DNA of 64,000 nt. Origin: an uncultured Propionibacteriaceae bacterium. GTDB taxonomy: Bacteria; Actinomycetota; Actinomycetes; Propionibacteriales; Propionibacteriaceae. A model generated the notes under the pieces. The model was given only the letters and a program-made list of their open reading frames with translations, did not search any database and had not been told where the DNA came from. The position numbers and the translations under genes are program-made. The stretch covers positions 1 through 64,000 of the forward strand of contig CAMDZW010000001.1 in assembly GCA_945911015.1 (NCBI GenBank). The letters run 5' to 3'. Of this stretch, positions 36,925-45,099 are shown in pieces (position 1 is the first letter of the stretch; each line of letters begins with the position of its first letter).

Positions 36925-38552
36925 CGATCCACCTCGGCGAACGCGTCCTCGTACTCGCCACGGATGGTGTCGCCGCCAGCGGCGCGCCACTCATCGAGCC
37001 CCCGGTCGAAGTCGTCAAGGGCCTTGTCGCCACGCAGCACGCCCACCACTGTGTCAGTCAGGGTCCGTTCGATGGTCGATCCCTCGGACTGATCGGTCTC
37101 CGACCACAACCCCAGAGCAGCATCCTGCAAGGAGTTCTGTTTGACCGACTCGATGTAGTCATACATCTTCTGGGTGATGTCAGGCTGACCGGCAACGAAG
37201 AGCTCAGGCGGGGGAGCAGCCACGTACGAGTTCGGCAGCCGGATCTGTGCAACGCCGGTGTCGGTCTTCTCGATGCCGTCGGCCGTACGGGTGTGGTGCT
37301 CGCCCTCGATGCCGTACTGGAGGAAATGGTGCTCGGCGGTGCCGAACGGCGCCGCCATGAAGTTCATCACCTTCAGCAGGGTCGGCACCCGTTCGGCAGG
37401 GACGTCGTTGGGGATGGCGGCCAACGTGTAGGTTCCCGTGCCGAGTGCCTTGACGCCCATCCCTGCGCCATCCCAGGCAACCGGAGGGATCACGTCGACG
37501 TCGAGCCCGTCGGCGGTCACCCGGGCCGACCACTGGGCCCCGCCGCGATAGTCCAGAGCGATCCGACCGGCAACGAACTGGGCCACCACCTCGGTACCGT
37601 CCAGGGCGCCCGCGTCCGGATGGAACAGACCTTCGGCCTTCATCTGGGCCACGATCTCCAGGGCGCGGCGATACTCCTCGGTCTCGTAGGAGTGGGTGAA
37701 GGCGCCGTTGTCCTGATGCCACTTGAGCTGGGAGTAGTAGGGCTTGCCCATCATCTCGGTGAGGAACCAGACCATCCAGGTCAGGTCCGCAGCAGCCCAT
37801 CGATTGTCCTTGGGGCTGGTCAGTGCGCGACACAACTCGAGGAAGTCCTCCCCGCTGGTGACGTCGGCGACCGAGGCACCGACCGCGGACAACAGATCAT
37901 TGCGGGCGAACATGAAGCTGCCATAGAGGTGAAGCGGCCGTTGCACCCCGTAGATGCCGTCGTTGAAGGTCGACTGCTCCCAGATGTAGGTCGGCAGATT
38001 CGCCAGGTACGGGTAGTCCTTCACACCGTCCCCGGACAGGTACGGGGTCAGATCAGTGAACTTGGCCTTGAGCACCTCGGGGGTGTTGGCCAACCGGGCC
38101 GGGATCTGCATGATGTCGGGCATCGACCCACCGGCGAGCACCGTGGCAGCACGCGTCGGATAGTCGGCTTCGGGCACCAGCTGGTAGTCCATCTTTGAAC
38201 CGATGCGCTCGTTGAGCGCCTGCCAGTAGCTGTTCTGGTCGGCCCGGGGTGGCATGGTGCCACCGATCCCGCAGGACACGTTGATCGGGGCACCGTCCCC
38301 AGGCGGGGCCATGATCGAGGCTGGGTCCACGTCGGGATAGGAGAAGAAGCCGTTCGGCAACACGAATCCGTCGCCGACCAGGTCAGGGGTGACCCCTTCG
38401 AAGGCCTGATGAGTGGGAAGCGTGATGTTCTCGACGCCGTTGCCGTCCGGTGGTGGGGTGCCCGGCCCCTGCGGGCCACAGGCCGCAAGACCGACACCTG
38501 CGGTCGTGGCGGCGGCGGCTCCGAGGAATCCGCGGCGACTGAAGCTGGTCAT
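36921..38552 (-). CDS. Extracellular solute-binding lipoprotein, family 1 (LipO-like)
   Basis: This 543-residue binding protein starts at 38552 behind GGAG. A Tat-like SRRGFLGAAAA leads to the lipobox VGLAAC with Cys25 as the lipid site, then a Gly/Pro linker. The body resembles the large family-1 binding proteins of LplB/YtcP-type importers (VAPTxxY-like DYQLVPEADYPTRAATVLAGGSMPDIMQIP, MNFMAAPFGTAEHHFLQYG). No permease or ATPase gene follows, so it must work with a transporter encoded elsewhere or is an orphan. It is the first gene of the island B operon, downstream of a LacI-type operator region. Confidence 0.88.
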   Translation of the reverse strand: MTSFSRRGFLGAAAATTAGVGLAACGPQGPGTPPPDGNGVENITLPTHQAFEGVTPDLVGDGFVLPNGFFSYPDVDPASIMAPPGDGAPINVSCGIGGTMPPRADQNSYWQALNERIGSKMDYQLVPEADYPTRAATVLAGGSMPDIMQIPARLANTPEVLKAKFTDLTPYLSGDGVKDYPYLANLPTYIWEQSTFNDGIYGVQRPLHLYGSFMFARNDLLSAVGASVADVTSGEDFLELCRALTSPKDNRWAAADLTWMVWFLTEMMGKPYYSQLKWHQDNGAFTHSYETEEYRRALEIVAQMKAEGLFHPDAGALDGTEVVAQFVAGRIALDYRGGAQWSARVTADGLDVDVIPPVAWDGAGMGVKALGTGTYTLAAIPNDVPAERVPTLLKVMNFMAAPFGTAEHHFLQYGIEGEHHTRTADGIEKTDTGVAQIRLPNSYVAAPPPELFVAGQPDITQKMYDYIESVKQNSLQDAALGLWSETDQSEGSTIERTLTDTVVGVLRGDKALDDFDRGLDEWRAAGGDTIRGEYEDAFAEVDR

Positions 38553-38606
38553 GTGAGTCTCCTTCGATTCAAGTGCAGCACTGCCATGACAGTCGCGACC
38601 TCGAGC

Positions 38607-38643
38607 TGTCACGCGTCAGCAACGAACGCTAACGCGCGTCAGC
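38607..38643. promoter_or_regulatory. Two candidate LacI-type operators
   Basis: TGTCACGCGTCAGC (38607-38620) and CTAACGCGCGTCAGC (38629-38643) share the core ACGCG-rich palindrome. TAACGCGCGTCA matches its own reverse complement at 5 of 6 half-site positions, with the central CG favoured by LacI proteins. They lie in the divergent region between the binding protein and the LacI gene. Confidence 0.5.
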
Positions 38644-38705
38644 AGGCGGTGTCAACCGTTCGCTCCATGATCGGGACCCACCGCGGCTCGCCGACCACCC
38701 GACCG

Positions 38706-38711
38706 TAGAAT
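38706..38711 (+). promoter_or_regulatory. -10 box of the LacI-family gene
   Basis: TAGAAT ends 6 nt before the ATG at 38718. It is a near-consensus hexamer in leaderless position. Confidence 0.55.
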
Positions 38712-38717
38712 CCAGCC

Positions 38718-39758
38718 ATGCCCACCAGCCCGTCCCGAGCACGTCGCCCGACGCAGAGCGATGTCGCCGCGCTCGCCGGCGTGTCCCGGTCGGTGGTCTC
38801 GGCAGTCATCAACGGCCCCGAAACCCAAGCGGCCCTTCGGGTCAGCCCCACGACACGGGATCGGGTCCTGGCCGCCGTGGACCAGATCGGCTACATCCCC
38901 AACATGGCGGCCAGGAGCTTGGCCAGCGGCCGCAACGAGATCATCGGGGTGTTCACCTATGACCCGATCTTCCCCATCAGCAGCAGCAGCTTCTACCACG
39001 ACATCGTCGTCGGGATCGAGGAGGAAGCAGATCGGATCGGCCACAGCCTGCTGCTGTCGAATGCCCGCAAGGACCAGGGCGAACGATCGCTCTATCGCGC
39101 CCGAACCAGCACCTTGCGAGTCGCCGACGGAGTGATCGTCATCGGTGGCAAGGTCGGCCGCAATGACCTGGCTCACCTGCTCTCAGAAGGCTTCCCCTGT
39201 GTGATTGTCGGCCGTCGTGAACTTCCGGGCGTGGAGCCGTCCTGGGTTGCCCCCGACTATGTCGCTGGTGCCCGGCGCCTGTTCGAGGCAGTCGTCGAAC
39301 ACGGCCACGAACGCATCGGGTACGTGGACCCGGGCGCTGCATCCGAGCCGGCCCTGGATCGCGCCCGAGGCGTCACCGAGGCTGCTCGGGCCGCAGGGTT
39401 GTCGGACCAGCTGATCACCCTTCCGCTCGGCAGTGGCGACGAGCTCCTCCAACAGGTCAGGGACCACCGCCTCACCGCGTTGCTCAGCGCTTCGGGGGAG
39501 GACGCCACCGACACCGTCCTGGCCGCCAGGGCTGCCGGCATGTCGGTGCCCGGTGACCTGTCCGTGGCCAGCATGGGCGGGACACCGGAGGGGCCGAGAA
39601 CCATTGCTCTGGCCGGACTCACCGTCCCCCGACTCGAACTCGGGCGAGAAGCCGTGCGGATCCTGATGGCCCTGCTGGACGGCAGCGTCACAGCGCCGGC
39701 CCACACCGTCTTGGAGTGCGGCCTCGACCTGACCGCAACGGTGGGCCCTCCCGCTTGA
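38718..39758 (+). CDS. LacI-family transcriptional regulator
   Basis: This 346-residue repressor has a LacI helix-turn-helix (PTQSDVAALAGVSRSVVSAVING) and a hinge helix (IPNMAARSLASGR). A periplasmic-binding-like sensor follows (IIGVFTYDPIFPISSSSFYHDIVVGIEEEA, DGVIVIGG, HGHERIGYVDPG, LSVASMGGTPEG). In the hinge, the usual Ala-Leu pair appears as Ser-Leu. It is divergent from the island B operon and should repress it through the sites at 38607-38643 in response to a sugar. A hairpin at 39848-39864 may end its transcript. Confidence 0.92.
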   Translation: MPTSPSRARRPTQSDVAALAGVSRSVVSAVINGPETQAALRVSPTTRDRVLAAVDQIGYIPNMAARSLASGRNEIIGVFTYDPIFPISSSSFYHDIVVGIEEEADRIGHSLLLSNARKDQGERSLYRARTSTLRVADGVIVIGGKVGRNDLAHLLSEGFPCVIVGRRELPGVEPSWVAPDYVAGARRLFEAVVEHGHERIGYVDPGAASEPALDRARGVTEAARAAGLSDQLITLPLGSGDELLQQVRDHRLTALLSASGEDATDTVLAARAAGMSVPGDLSVASMGGTPEGPRTIALAGLTVPRLELGREAVRILMALLDGSVTAPAHTVLECGLDLTATVGPPA

Positions 39759-39847
39759 TCCAGCCTGACCAGCATCGGCCTGGCCACACCTCAGATGAGC
39801 TGATCGGCGGTGATGCGTACATTTGATCCAGATTTTCAGCCCGAGAC

Positions 39848-39864
39848 CGCCCGGAAACCGGGCG
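39848..39864. terminator. Short GC hairpin between convergent genes
   Basis: CGCCCGG and CCGGGCG form a perfect 7-bp stem with an AAA loop between the LacI gene and the desaturase gene. No T-tract follows on either strand, so termination is only plausible. Confidence 0.4.
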
Positions 39865-39917
39865 CCGTTGCCAACAATCCGGATCATCGGTACACACCCA
39901 CGGCCAACCGCTGCCGA

Positions 39918-40943
39918 TCAGGCGACGCTGTCCAGGTGGGCCCAGATCTCCCGGTAGGACTGGACCAGACCGACCTCGTGGTAGGGCAGACCGACCTCAG
40001 CACAGTGCTGTTTGACAATCGGCGCGGCCAGGCGCAGATTCGCCCGAGGCATAGACGGGAACAGGTGGTGTTCAATCTGGTGGTTGAGCCCGCCGTACCA
40101 CCAGTCGACGAACTCCGATCCAGCGAGGTTGCGCGAGGTGAGCACCTGCTTGCGGAGATGGTCCCACCGTTCACCCGGTTCAGGCATGGCCATCCCCTTG
40201 TGGTTCGGGGCGAAGCTCATGCCCATCACCAGACCCCAGCACAGATTCATCACCGCGATGAACACCGCAGCGAAGAGCGGGCCGGCGACCCACCAGAGCA
40301 ACCCGACCACCACTGCGACGTGGATCACCAGCAAGAGTGCTTCGACGACGCCGCGCCAGCCCTTGCGCTCGCGCAGTGCCCTGACTCCTTGCACGCGCAG
40401 CGACCAACCGGTGAACGTCAACACAGGAAGGAAGAACTTCGCCTGGTGACGGGCGAACCAGCGACCGAACCCGGTGCGGCGAGCAGCTTGGCGGTCCGAC
40501 CAGGCGATCACGTTGTCGGCAACATCGGGATCCTCGCCGTCGACATTGGGATTGGCATGGTGCCGGTTGTGCTTGTCGTTCCACCAGCCGTAGCTCAGTC
40601 CGGTGAACAGATTGCCGACGATGACACCGGCGAGCCACTCGTGGCGACGGTTGGCGAAGACCTGGTGGTGCCCGATGTCGTGCCCCAGATAGGCCAGCTG
40701 AGCTGATGCGACCGCAGCGAGTGGCGCGACCAACAGCGCCCACCAACTGCCCTGGAGCACGATGAGCAGTGCCAGCGTGAGCCAGACCAGACCAAGACAG
40801 CAGACTGCGGCGGCACGGTGGAAGTCAGGACGGGGATCCAGCAGCCCGGCGGCGCGAATCTTGCGGGCCAGGGCGCCAAAGGTACTGGGTGGGCGAGGAT
40901 CGGGGGCTGCCGCGGTCGTCGGCGGTGGGGCAATCGTTGTCAT
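39918..40943 (-). CDS. Membrane fatty acid desaturase
   Basis: This integral membrane di-iron enzyme of 341 residues introduces a double bond into acyl chains. The three histidine boxes are HDIGHHQ, HNRHHANPN and NHQIEHHLFP. The last, with Q-x-x-HH, is characteristic of front-end and DesA3-like acyl-lipid or acyl-CoA desaturases. Four or more hydrophobic spans surround the boxes. The ATG at 40943 is the first in-frame start that leaves the divergent promoter free. The neighbouring divergent kinase and regulator suggest control in the manner of Bacillus DesK-DesR, in which membrane fluidity governs desaturase expression. That is inference. Confidence 0.9.
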   Translation of the reverse strand: MTTIAPPPTTAAAPDPRPPSTFGALARKIRAAGLLDPRPDFHRAAAVCCLGLVWLTLALLIVLQGSWWALLVAPLAAVASAQLAYLGHDIGHHQVFANRRHEWLAGVIVGNLFTGLSYGWWNDKHNRHHANPNVDGEDPDVADNVIAWSDRQAARRTGFGRWFARHQAKFFLPVLTFTGWSLRVQGVRALRERKGWRGVVEALLLVIHVAVVVGLLWWVAGPLFAAVFIAVMNLCWGLVMGMSFAPNHKGMAMPEPGERWDHLRKQVLTSRNLAGSEFVDWWYGGLNHQIEHHLFPSMPRANLRLAAPIVKQHCAEVGLPYHEVGLVQSYREIWAHLDSVA

Positions 40944-40982
40944 GCATTCAGCCTCGCGGCGATCCCGTACGGGCACAGGAGG

Positions 40983-41017
40983 GTGGACCCCCGAACCGAT
41001 TGGGGGGTTGACCCCCC
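40983..41017. promoter_or_regulatory. Direct repeat and palindrome between desaturase and kinase
   Basis: GTGGACCCCC (40983-40992) and GTTGACCCCC (41007-41016) repeat with 24-nt spacing. The second lies in the perfect palindrome GGGGGG-TTGA-CCCCCC (41002-41017). This is a candidate binding site for the adjacent response regulator, controlling the desaturase and possibly its own operon. Confidence 0.45.
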
Positions 41018-41052
41018 TACGCTCGCGAGCAAGATGGACCAGACTGGTCGAC

Positions 41053-42333
41053 ATGCCTCGCCGCCTCTCGCTCACCCTGATCGCCTTCGTCCTCACCGTG
41101 GTCACCATGCTCGGGCTCGTCCCCTGGGTGCTGACAACTGTGTCGATCCCACTGTTCGTCGTCTGGGTCGGCATGCCGATGTTCATCGGTGCGATTGCAC
41201 TGAGCCGGGCGTGGGCCAATGCCGGTCGTTGGGTCGCGGGCCGGATCAGTGGCCAACCGGTCGAACGCCCCTACCGGCAGGTCCCGAAGGGCACCGGATT
41301 CTTCGGTCGGATCAAGATGTTGATCACCGACCCGGCGACCTGGCGAGACCACCTGTGGATCCTGCTGGCCTGCGTCCCCGGCTTCGCGCTGGTCGTGCTG
41401 GTCGTGGCGATGGCGGCCACTCCCCTGTTCTATCTGGTCTATCCACTGTTGCTGGCGGTCACCCCACCGGAGATCTTCTCCCAACCGTTCGGTGGTCTGA
41501 TCACTCTGGATCACTGGGTCGACGGATTCTGGATGTGGCCGATCGGCGCCTTCTGGCTCGGCCTGTGGTGGCTGACCACGCCAGGGATCATGTCCGCCTG
41601 GGCCATCATGACCCGTGCCCTGCTCTCCCCCACCAGGACCGCCGAACTCCAGGGGCGGGTCAGCGAGCTGTCCAGCAGCCGCGCCGAGACTCGTGACAGC
41701 GCGGCCGCCGAACTGCGCCGCATCGAGCGTGACCTCCACGACGGTGTCCAGGTGAAGCTGGCCTCGCTGGGGATGTCACTCGGCCTGATCGAGCAGCTGA
41801 TGGAGACCGATCCGGAGAAGGCCCGCACCCTGCTCGCGGAGGCGTCCGCCTCCACCAGCACCACCATGCAGGACTTGCGCGCCGTGGTCCGCGGCATCCA
41901 TCCCCCCGTGCTGGCCGATCGCGGCCTGGTGGGCGCGGTCCAGGCGCTCACCCTTGATCTGCCGATCACCTGCTCGCTCACCGTCGACGGCCTCGGCGGC
42001 GAGAACGGACGGCTGGATCCTCCGGTCGAGTCCTGTCTCTACTTCGGCATCGCCGAGGCACTGGCCAATGTGGTCAAGCATTCCGGTGCGAGTCGCGCCG
42101 AGCTCTCGTTGGTCCGCCATTCCACCTCGGTCACTGCCACGGTGGTCGACAACGGACGCGGTGGCGCCGAGCCCGGGCCCGGTTCCGGTTTGGCGGGCAT
42201 CGAACGTCGGCTACGGGCTTTCGACGGTACGCTGCAGCTCGACAGTCCGATCGGTGGTCCGACCACCCTGACCCTGGAGCTGCCATGCGAGCCCTCGTCG
42301 CCGAGGATCACACCCTCCTCCGCGAGGGCCTGA
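41053..42333 (+). CDS. Sensor histidine kinase, HisKA_3 type with membrane sensor domain
   Basis: This 426-residue kinase has an N-terminal membrane sensor of about four spans (residues 5-180) with a cytoplasmic or loop insert. A coiled linker (SELSSSRAETRDSAAAEL) leads to the phospho-His in RRIERDLHDGVQVKLASLGMSLGL. The HATPase domain follows (FGIAEALANVVKHSGASRAEL, VDNGRGGAEPGPGSGLAGIERRL). The gene overlaps the response regulator start by 49 nt, so the pair is tightly coupled. It is divergent from the desaturase gene. A stimulus linked to membrane state is inferred only from this position. Confidence 0.9.
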   Translation: MPRRLSLTLIAFVLTVVTMLGLVPWVLTTVSIPLFVVWVGMPMFIGAIALSRAWANAGRWVAGRISGQPVERPYRQVPKGTGFFGRIKMLITDPATWRDHLWILLACVPGFALVVLVVAMAATPLFYLVYPLLLAVTPPEIFSQPFGGLITLDHWVDGFWMWPIGAFWLGLWWLTTPGIMSAWAIMTRALLSPTRTAELQGRVSELSSSRAETRDSAAAELRRIERDLHDGVQVKLASLGMSLGLIEQLMETDPEKARTLLAEASASTSTTMQDLRAVVRGIHPPVLADRGLVGAVQALTLDLPITCSLTVDGLGGENGRLDPPVESCLYFGIAEALANVVKHSGASRAELSLVRHSTSVTATVVDNGRGGAEPGPGSGLAGIERRLRAFDGTLQLDSPIGGPTTLTLELPCEPSSPRITPSSARA

Positions 42334-42926
42334 TCCGCCTGCTCGAGCTCAACGAGATCACCGTCGTCGAGGCGGTTGCCGATGAGCCGAGCCTGCGACG
42401 GGCGCTGACCCGTGACGACTTCGACATCGCAGTCCTGGACAATCGACTGCCTCCGGGTGGCACCGACGAGGGCCTCCGAGCCGCGGTCGACGCCCGAACC
42501 GTCCGGCCGACCCTGCCAGTGATGATCCTGTCGCAGTATGTGGAACCGCTGTATGCGCGCGAACTTCTGGCCTCCGAACATGGCGCGGTCGGCTACCTGC
42601 TGAAGGATCGGGTGGCCAAGATCGCTGACTTCATCGACGCCGTACGCCAGGTGGCCGCTGGCGGCACGGTGATGGATCCCGATGTCGTACGAAGACTCAT
42701 GGCCCGTGGGCGTGGCGGGCTGGACACCCTCACCCCTCGTGAACGAGAGACCCTCGAGCTGATGGCGACCGGTCGGTCCAATGCCGCCATCGCCCAGCAG
42801 ATGGTGATCACGGAGAAGGCGGTCGACAAGCACGTCGCCTCGCTGTTCACCAAACTCGGCCTGGCCCAGTCCGAGGACGACAACCGCCGGGTCCTGGCTG
42901 TGCTTGCCTTTCTCAACCAGGGTTGA
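42285..42926 (+). CDS. LuxR-family response regulator
   Basis: This 213-residue regulator has a receiver domain with ALVAEDHTLLREG, the phospho-acceptor Asp in IAVLDNRLPPGG and Lys in YLLKDRV. The LuxR helix-turn-helix is TLTPRERETLELMATGRSNAAIAQQMVITEKAVDKHVASLFTKLGL. It begins inside the kinase gene with a 49-nt overlap. A natural target is the direct-repeat element at 40983-41017 in front of the desaturase and kinase genes. Confidence 0.93.
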   Translation: MRALVAEDHTLLREGLIRLLELNEITVVEAVADEPSLRRALTRDDFDIAVLDNRLPPGGTDEGLRAAVDARTVRPTLPVMILSQYVEPLYARELLASEHGAVGYLLKDRVAKIADFIDAVRQVAAGGTVMDPDVVRRLMARGRGGLDTLTPRERETLELMATGRSNAAIAQQMVITEKAVDKHVASLFTKLGLAQSEDDNRRVLAVLAFLNQG

Positions 42927-42985
42927 CATCTGCCGGGTGTCAGCAGCGAGCGCAGTGGACGTGCATGAAACGACAGGAGGCCCCC

Positions 42986-43489
42986 GTGAGCGAGCAAGCG
43001 AGCCGAACCGAGCTCCGCCCGCCGACCCATCGGTATGACCGCCGGGTCGTCGCCTGGTGGCGGACCCAGCTGATACTCATGACAGTGGTCGTGGTCATCC
43101 CACTGGTCACGCTGGGTGTGTTGATTGCTCCGGCCCGGAGCTGGCTCCTGGCCCCGGCCGTGGTGGTGGCGATCATTGGTGGAGTTGCCACCATCGCCCT
43201 GCCCGCTTGGTGGTATCGCTTCCATCGTTGGGAAGTGACAGACCGCGCCGTGTACACCCGGACCGGCTATTTCTGGCAGAACTGGCGGATCGCCCCGATG
43301 TCTCGGATCCAAACCGTCGACACGACGCGAGGCCCGGTCCAGCGGTTGTTCGGATTGTCCACGATCAAGGTCACCACGGCTTCGTCGGCGGGAGCGGTCG
43401 CGATCGATGGACTGGCCGAGGCCGATGCCGAACGTGTGGCCCATGAGCTCGCCCTGATCACCGACGCAACACCGGGCGATGCGACATGA
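42986..43489 (+). CDS. PH-domain membrane protein, YdbS-like
   Basis: This protein of 167 residues starts with GTG at 42986 behind CAGGAGG. Two membrane spans (LILMTVVVVIPLVTLGVLI, LLAPAVVVAIIGGVATIALP) are followed by a bPH_2 domain (WYRFHRWEVTDRAVYTRTGYFWQNWRIAPMSRIQTVDTTRGPVQRLFGLSTIKVTTA, only partly shown by its motif I-P-x-x-R-I-Q-x-V). It overlaps the next gene by ATGA. In Bacillus, YdbS and YdbT form a pair that gives resistance to some bacteriocins. The same pairing is seen here, but the function in actinobacteria is not established. Confidence 0.85.
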   Translation: MSEQASRTELRPPTHRYDRRVVAWWRTQLILMTVVVVIPLVTLGVLIAPARSWLLAPAVVVAIIGGVATIALPAWWYRFHRWEVTDRAVYTRTGYFWQNWRIAPMSRIQTVDTTRGPVQRLFGLSTIKVTTASSAGAVAIDGLAEADAERVAHELALITDATPGDAT

Positions 43490-45072
43490 GCGATGCAGCC
43501 GACCCGCAGCCGACTGAGTGGAATCAGCTCGACCATCGCACGGTGCTCGCCACCGGTGTGGTCATGCTCGGAGTTGTGGTGGCGATCGGCGTGCCCACAG
43601 TCGTGGGGCTGGCCTCTTGGCAGGGCATCGGATTCGCCTTGGGCTGGGTCCTGCCCGGAGCCATCCTGGTGGTGGCCACCGTGACCGGCGCCGACGAGCT
43701 GCGGTGGCGCCGGACGCGCTACCGGATCTCCCGCGACACTGTCGAGCTGCACCGAGGCATTCTCTTCCTGAGCAGACGCCGACTGGCTCGTGCTCGGATC
43801 CGGGCCGTCGACACCAGCGCCCACCCGGTGATGCGGGCGTTCGGTCTGACCAAGCTGACGATCGGCACCGGTGAACAGGGAGGCGGCGGCTCGGACACCG
43901 AAACCATCGTGCTCGACCCCGTGAGCCACGAGACCGGAGAACGGTTGCGAGCCGTCCTGCTCAACCAGGACGATGCCTCCGCAGCGAACGGCGCTGCGCT
44001 GACCGAGGACGGCGCCCATCGACTGGCGACCTGGCGGGCAGCCTGGGTTCGCTATGCCCCCTTGTCGATCACGACAATGATCTTCGTCGGCGTCATCATC
44101 GCAGTCCCGTTTCAGATCTCCGACTGGTTCGGTCGCGGCGGACTGCCCGTCGAGGTGGTGCGTGGCCTCTTCGAACGTCACGGCGTGTGGCCGGTGATCG
44201 CTCTGGGCGTGCCGACGATCATCCTCGCAGCAGGTATTGCGGCGGCAGCGGTCAACCTCGAAGCCTGGTGGAGTTATCGTCTGGACCGTGAGCCGGGTGG
44301 CACGCTCCGGGTCCGGCGCGGTCTTCTGACCAGCCGCTCGCTGACGTTGGACGAGAGCCGGGTCCGAGGCATCGACCTGATCGAGCCGCTCGGCGTACGG
44401 GTGGCCGGTGCGGCCCGGGTGCAGGTCGTTGCCACCGGGCTGAGCGCCGAGGCGGAACAGAAATCGGAACTGTCGACCCTGCTACCGGCGGCACCCCGCG
44501 AGCTCGCCCTGGAGGTGGCCGCACAGGTCTGCGGCGAATTCCCTTCGATGCTGCTCACCGGCCATCCGGTTGCGGCCCGAGGCCGCCGCCTGCGGTGGGC
44601 CCTGATCACCATTGCCGTGTTGGTCGCGGTCTGGGTGGCGTTGACTGCACTGACGGGCTGGTCCACCTGGTGGAGCGTCACTGTCGCCGTGGTTGTCGCG
44701 CTGACGTCGGCAGGTCTGATCGCGCGGGCTGTCGACTCGTACCGCAACCTCGGCCACGCCCTCACCGAACGCCACCTCGTTGCGCGCCGCGGCAGCATCC
44801 GCCGATCAACGGTGCTGCTACGTCGCGACGGCATCATCGGCTGGCAGGTGCGACAGTCCTTCTTCCAACGCAGGAAAGGCCTCGCAACATTGGTGGCAAC
44901 GACGGCCGCCGGGCGAGGACGGTACACCGTGCTCGACGCCGATGCCGGTCGAGCGCTGGACCTCGCGAACCAGGCCGTACCCGCGTTGATCGAGCCGTTC
45001 CTGGTCGACCCACTCGTACAGCCGGCGGCTTCGGAACGATCCGAGGGTTCTGCGAGCAGCGAGACGATCTGA
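43486..45072 (+). CDS. Multi-PH-domain membrane protein, YdbT-like
   Basis: This 528-residue membrane protein has three bPH_2-like repeats separated by pairs of membrane spans. The repeats begin near residues 75 (YRISRDTVELHRGILFLSRRRLARARIRAVD), 265 (YRLDREPGGTLRVRRGLLTSRSLTLDESRVRGIDL) and 430 (ALTERHLVARRGSIRRSTVLLRRDGIIGWQ). The first two show tandem R-x-R-I/V-R-x-V/I-D motifs. It is translationally coupled to the YdbS-like gene and is followed directly by a strong terminator. Envelope or membrane-stress function is a guess from the family. Confidence 0.86.
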   Translation: MSDAADPQPTEWNQLDHRTVLATGVVMLGVVVAIGVPTVVGLASWQGIGFALGWVLPGAILVVATVTGADELRWRRTRYRISRDTVELHRGILFLSRRRLARARIRAVDTSAHPVMRAFGLTKLTIGTGEQGGGGSDTETIVLDPVSHETGERLRAVLLNQDDASAANGAALTEDGAHRLATWRAAWVRYAPLSITTMIFVGVIIAVPFQISDWFGRGGLPVEVVRGLFERHGVWPVIALGVPTIILAAGIAAAAVNLEAWWSYRLDREPGGTLRVRRGLLTSRSLTLDESRVRGIDLIEPLGVRVAGAARVQVVATGLSAEAEQKSELSTLLPAAPRELALEVAAQVCGEFPSMLLTGHPVAARGRRLRWALITIAVLVAVWVALTALTGWSTWWSVTVAVVVALTSAGLIARAVDSYRNLGHALTERHLVARRGSIRRSTVLLRRDGIIGWQVRQSFFQRRKGLATLVATTAAGRGRYTVLDADAGRALDLANQAVPALIEPFLVDPLVQPAASERSEGSASSETI

Positions 45073-45099
45073 CCCCGCCGGCTCATACCCGGCGGGGTC
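45071..45099 (+). terminator. Terminator after the PH-domain operon
   Basis: GACCCCGCCGG (45071-45081) pairs perfectly with CCGGCGGGGTC (45089-45099). The 7-nt loop is CTCATAC, the same loop as in the hairpin at 45538-45572. The stem overlaps the stop codon of the YdbT-like gene. Confidence 0.85.
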
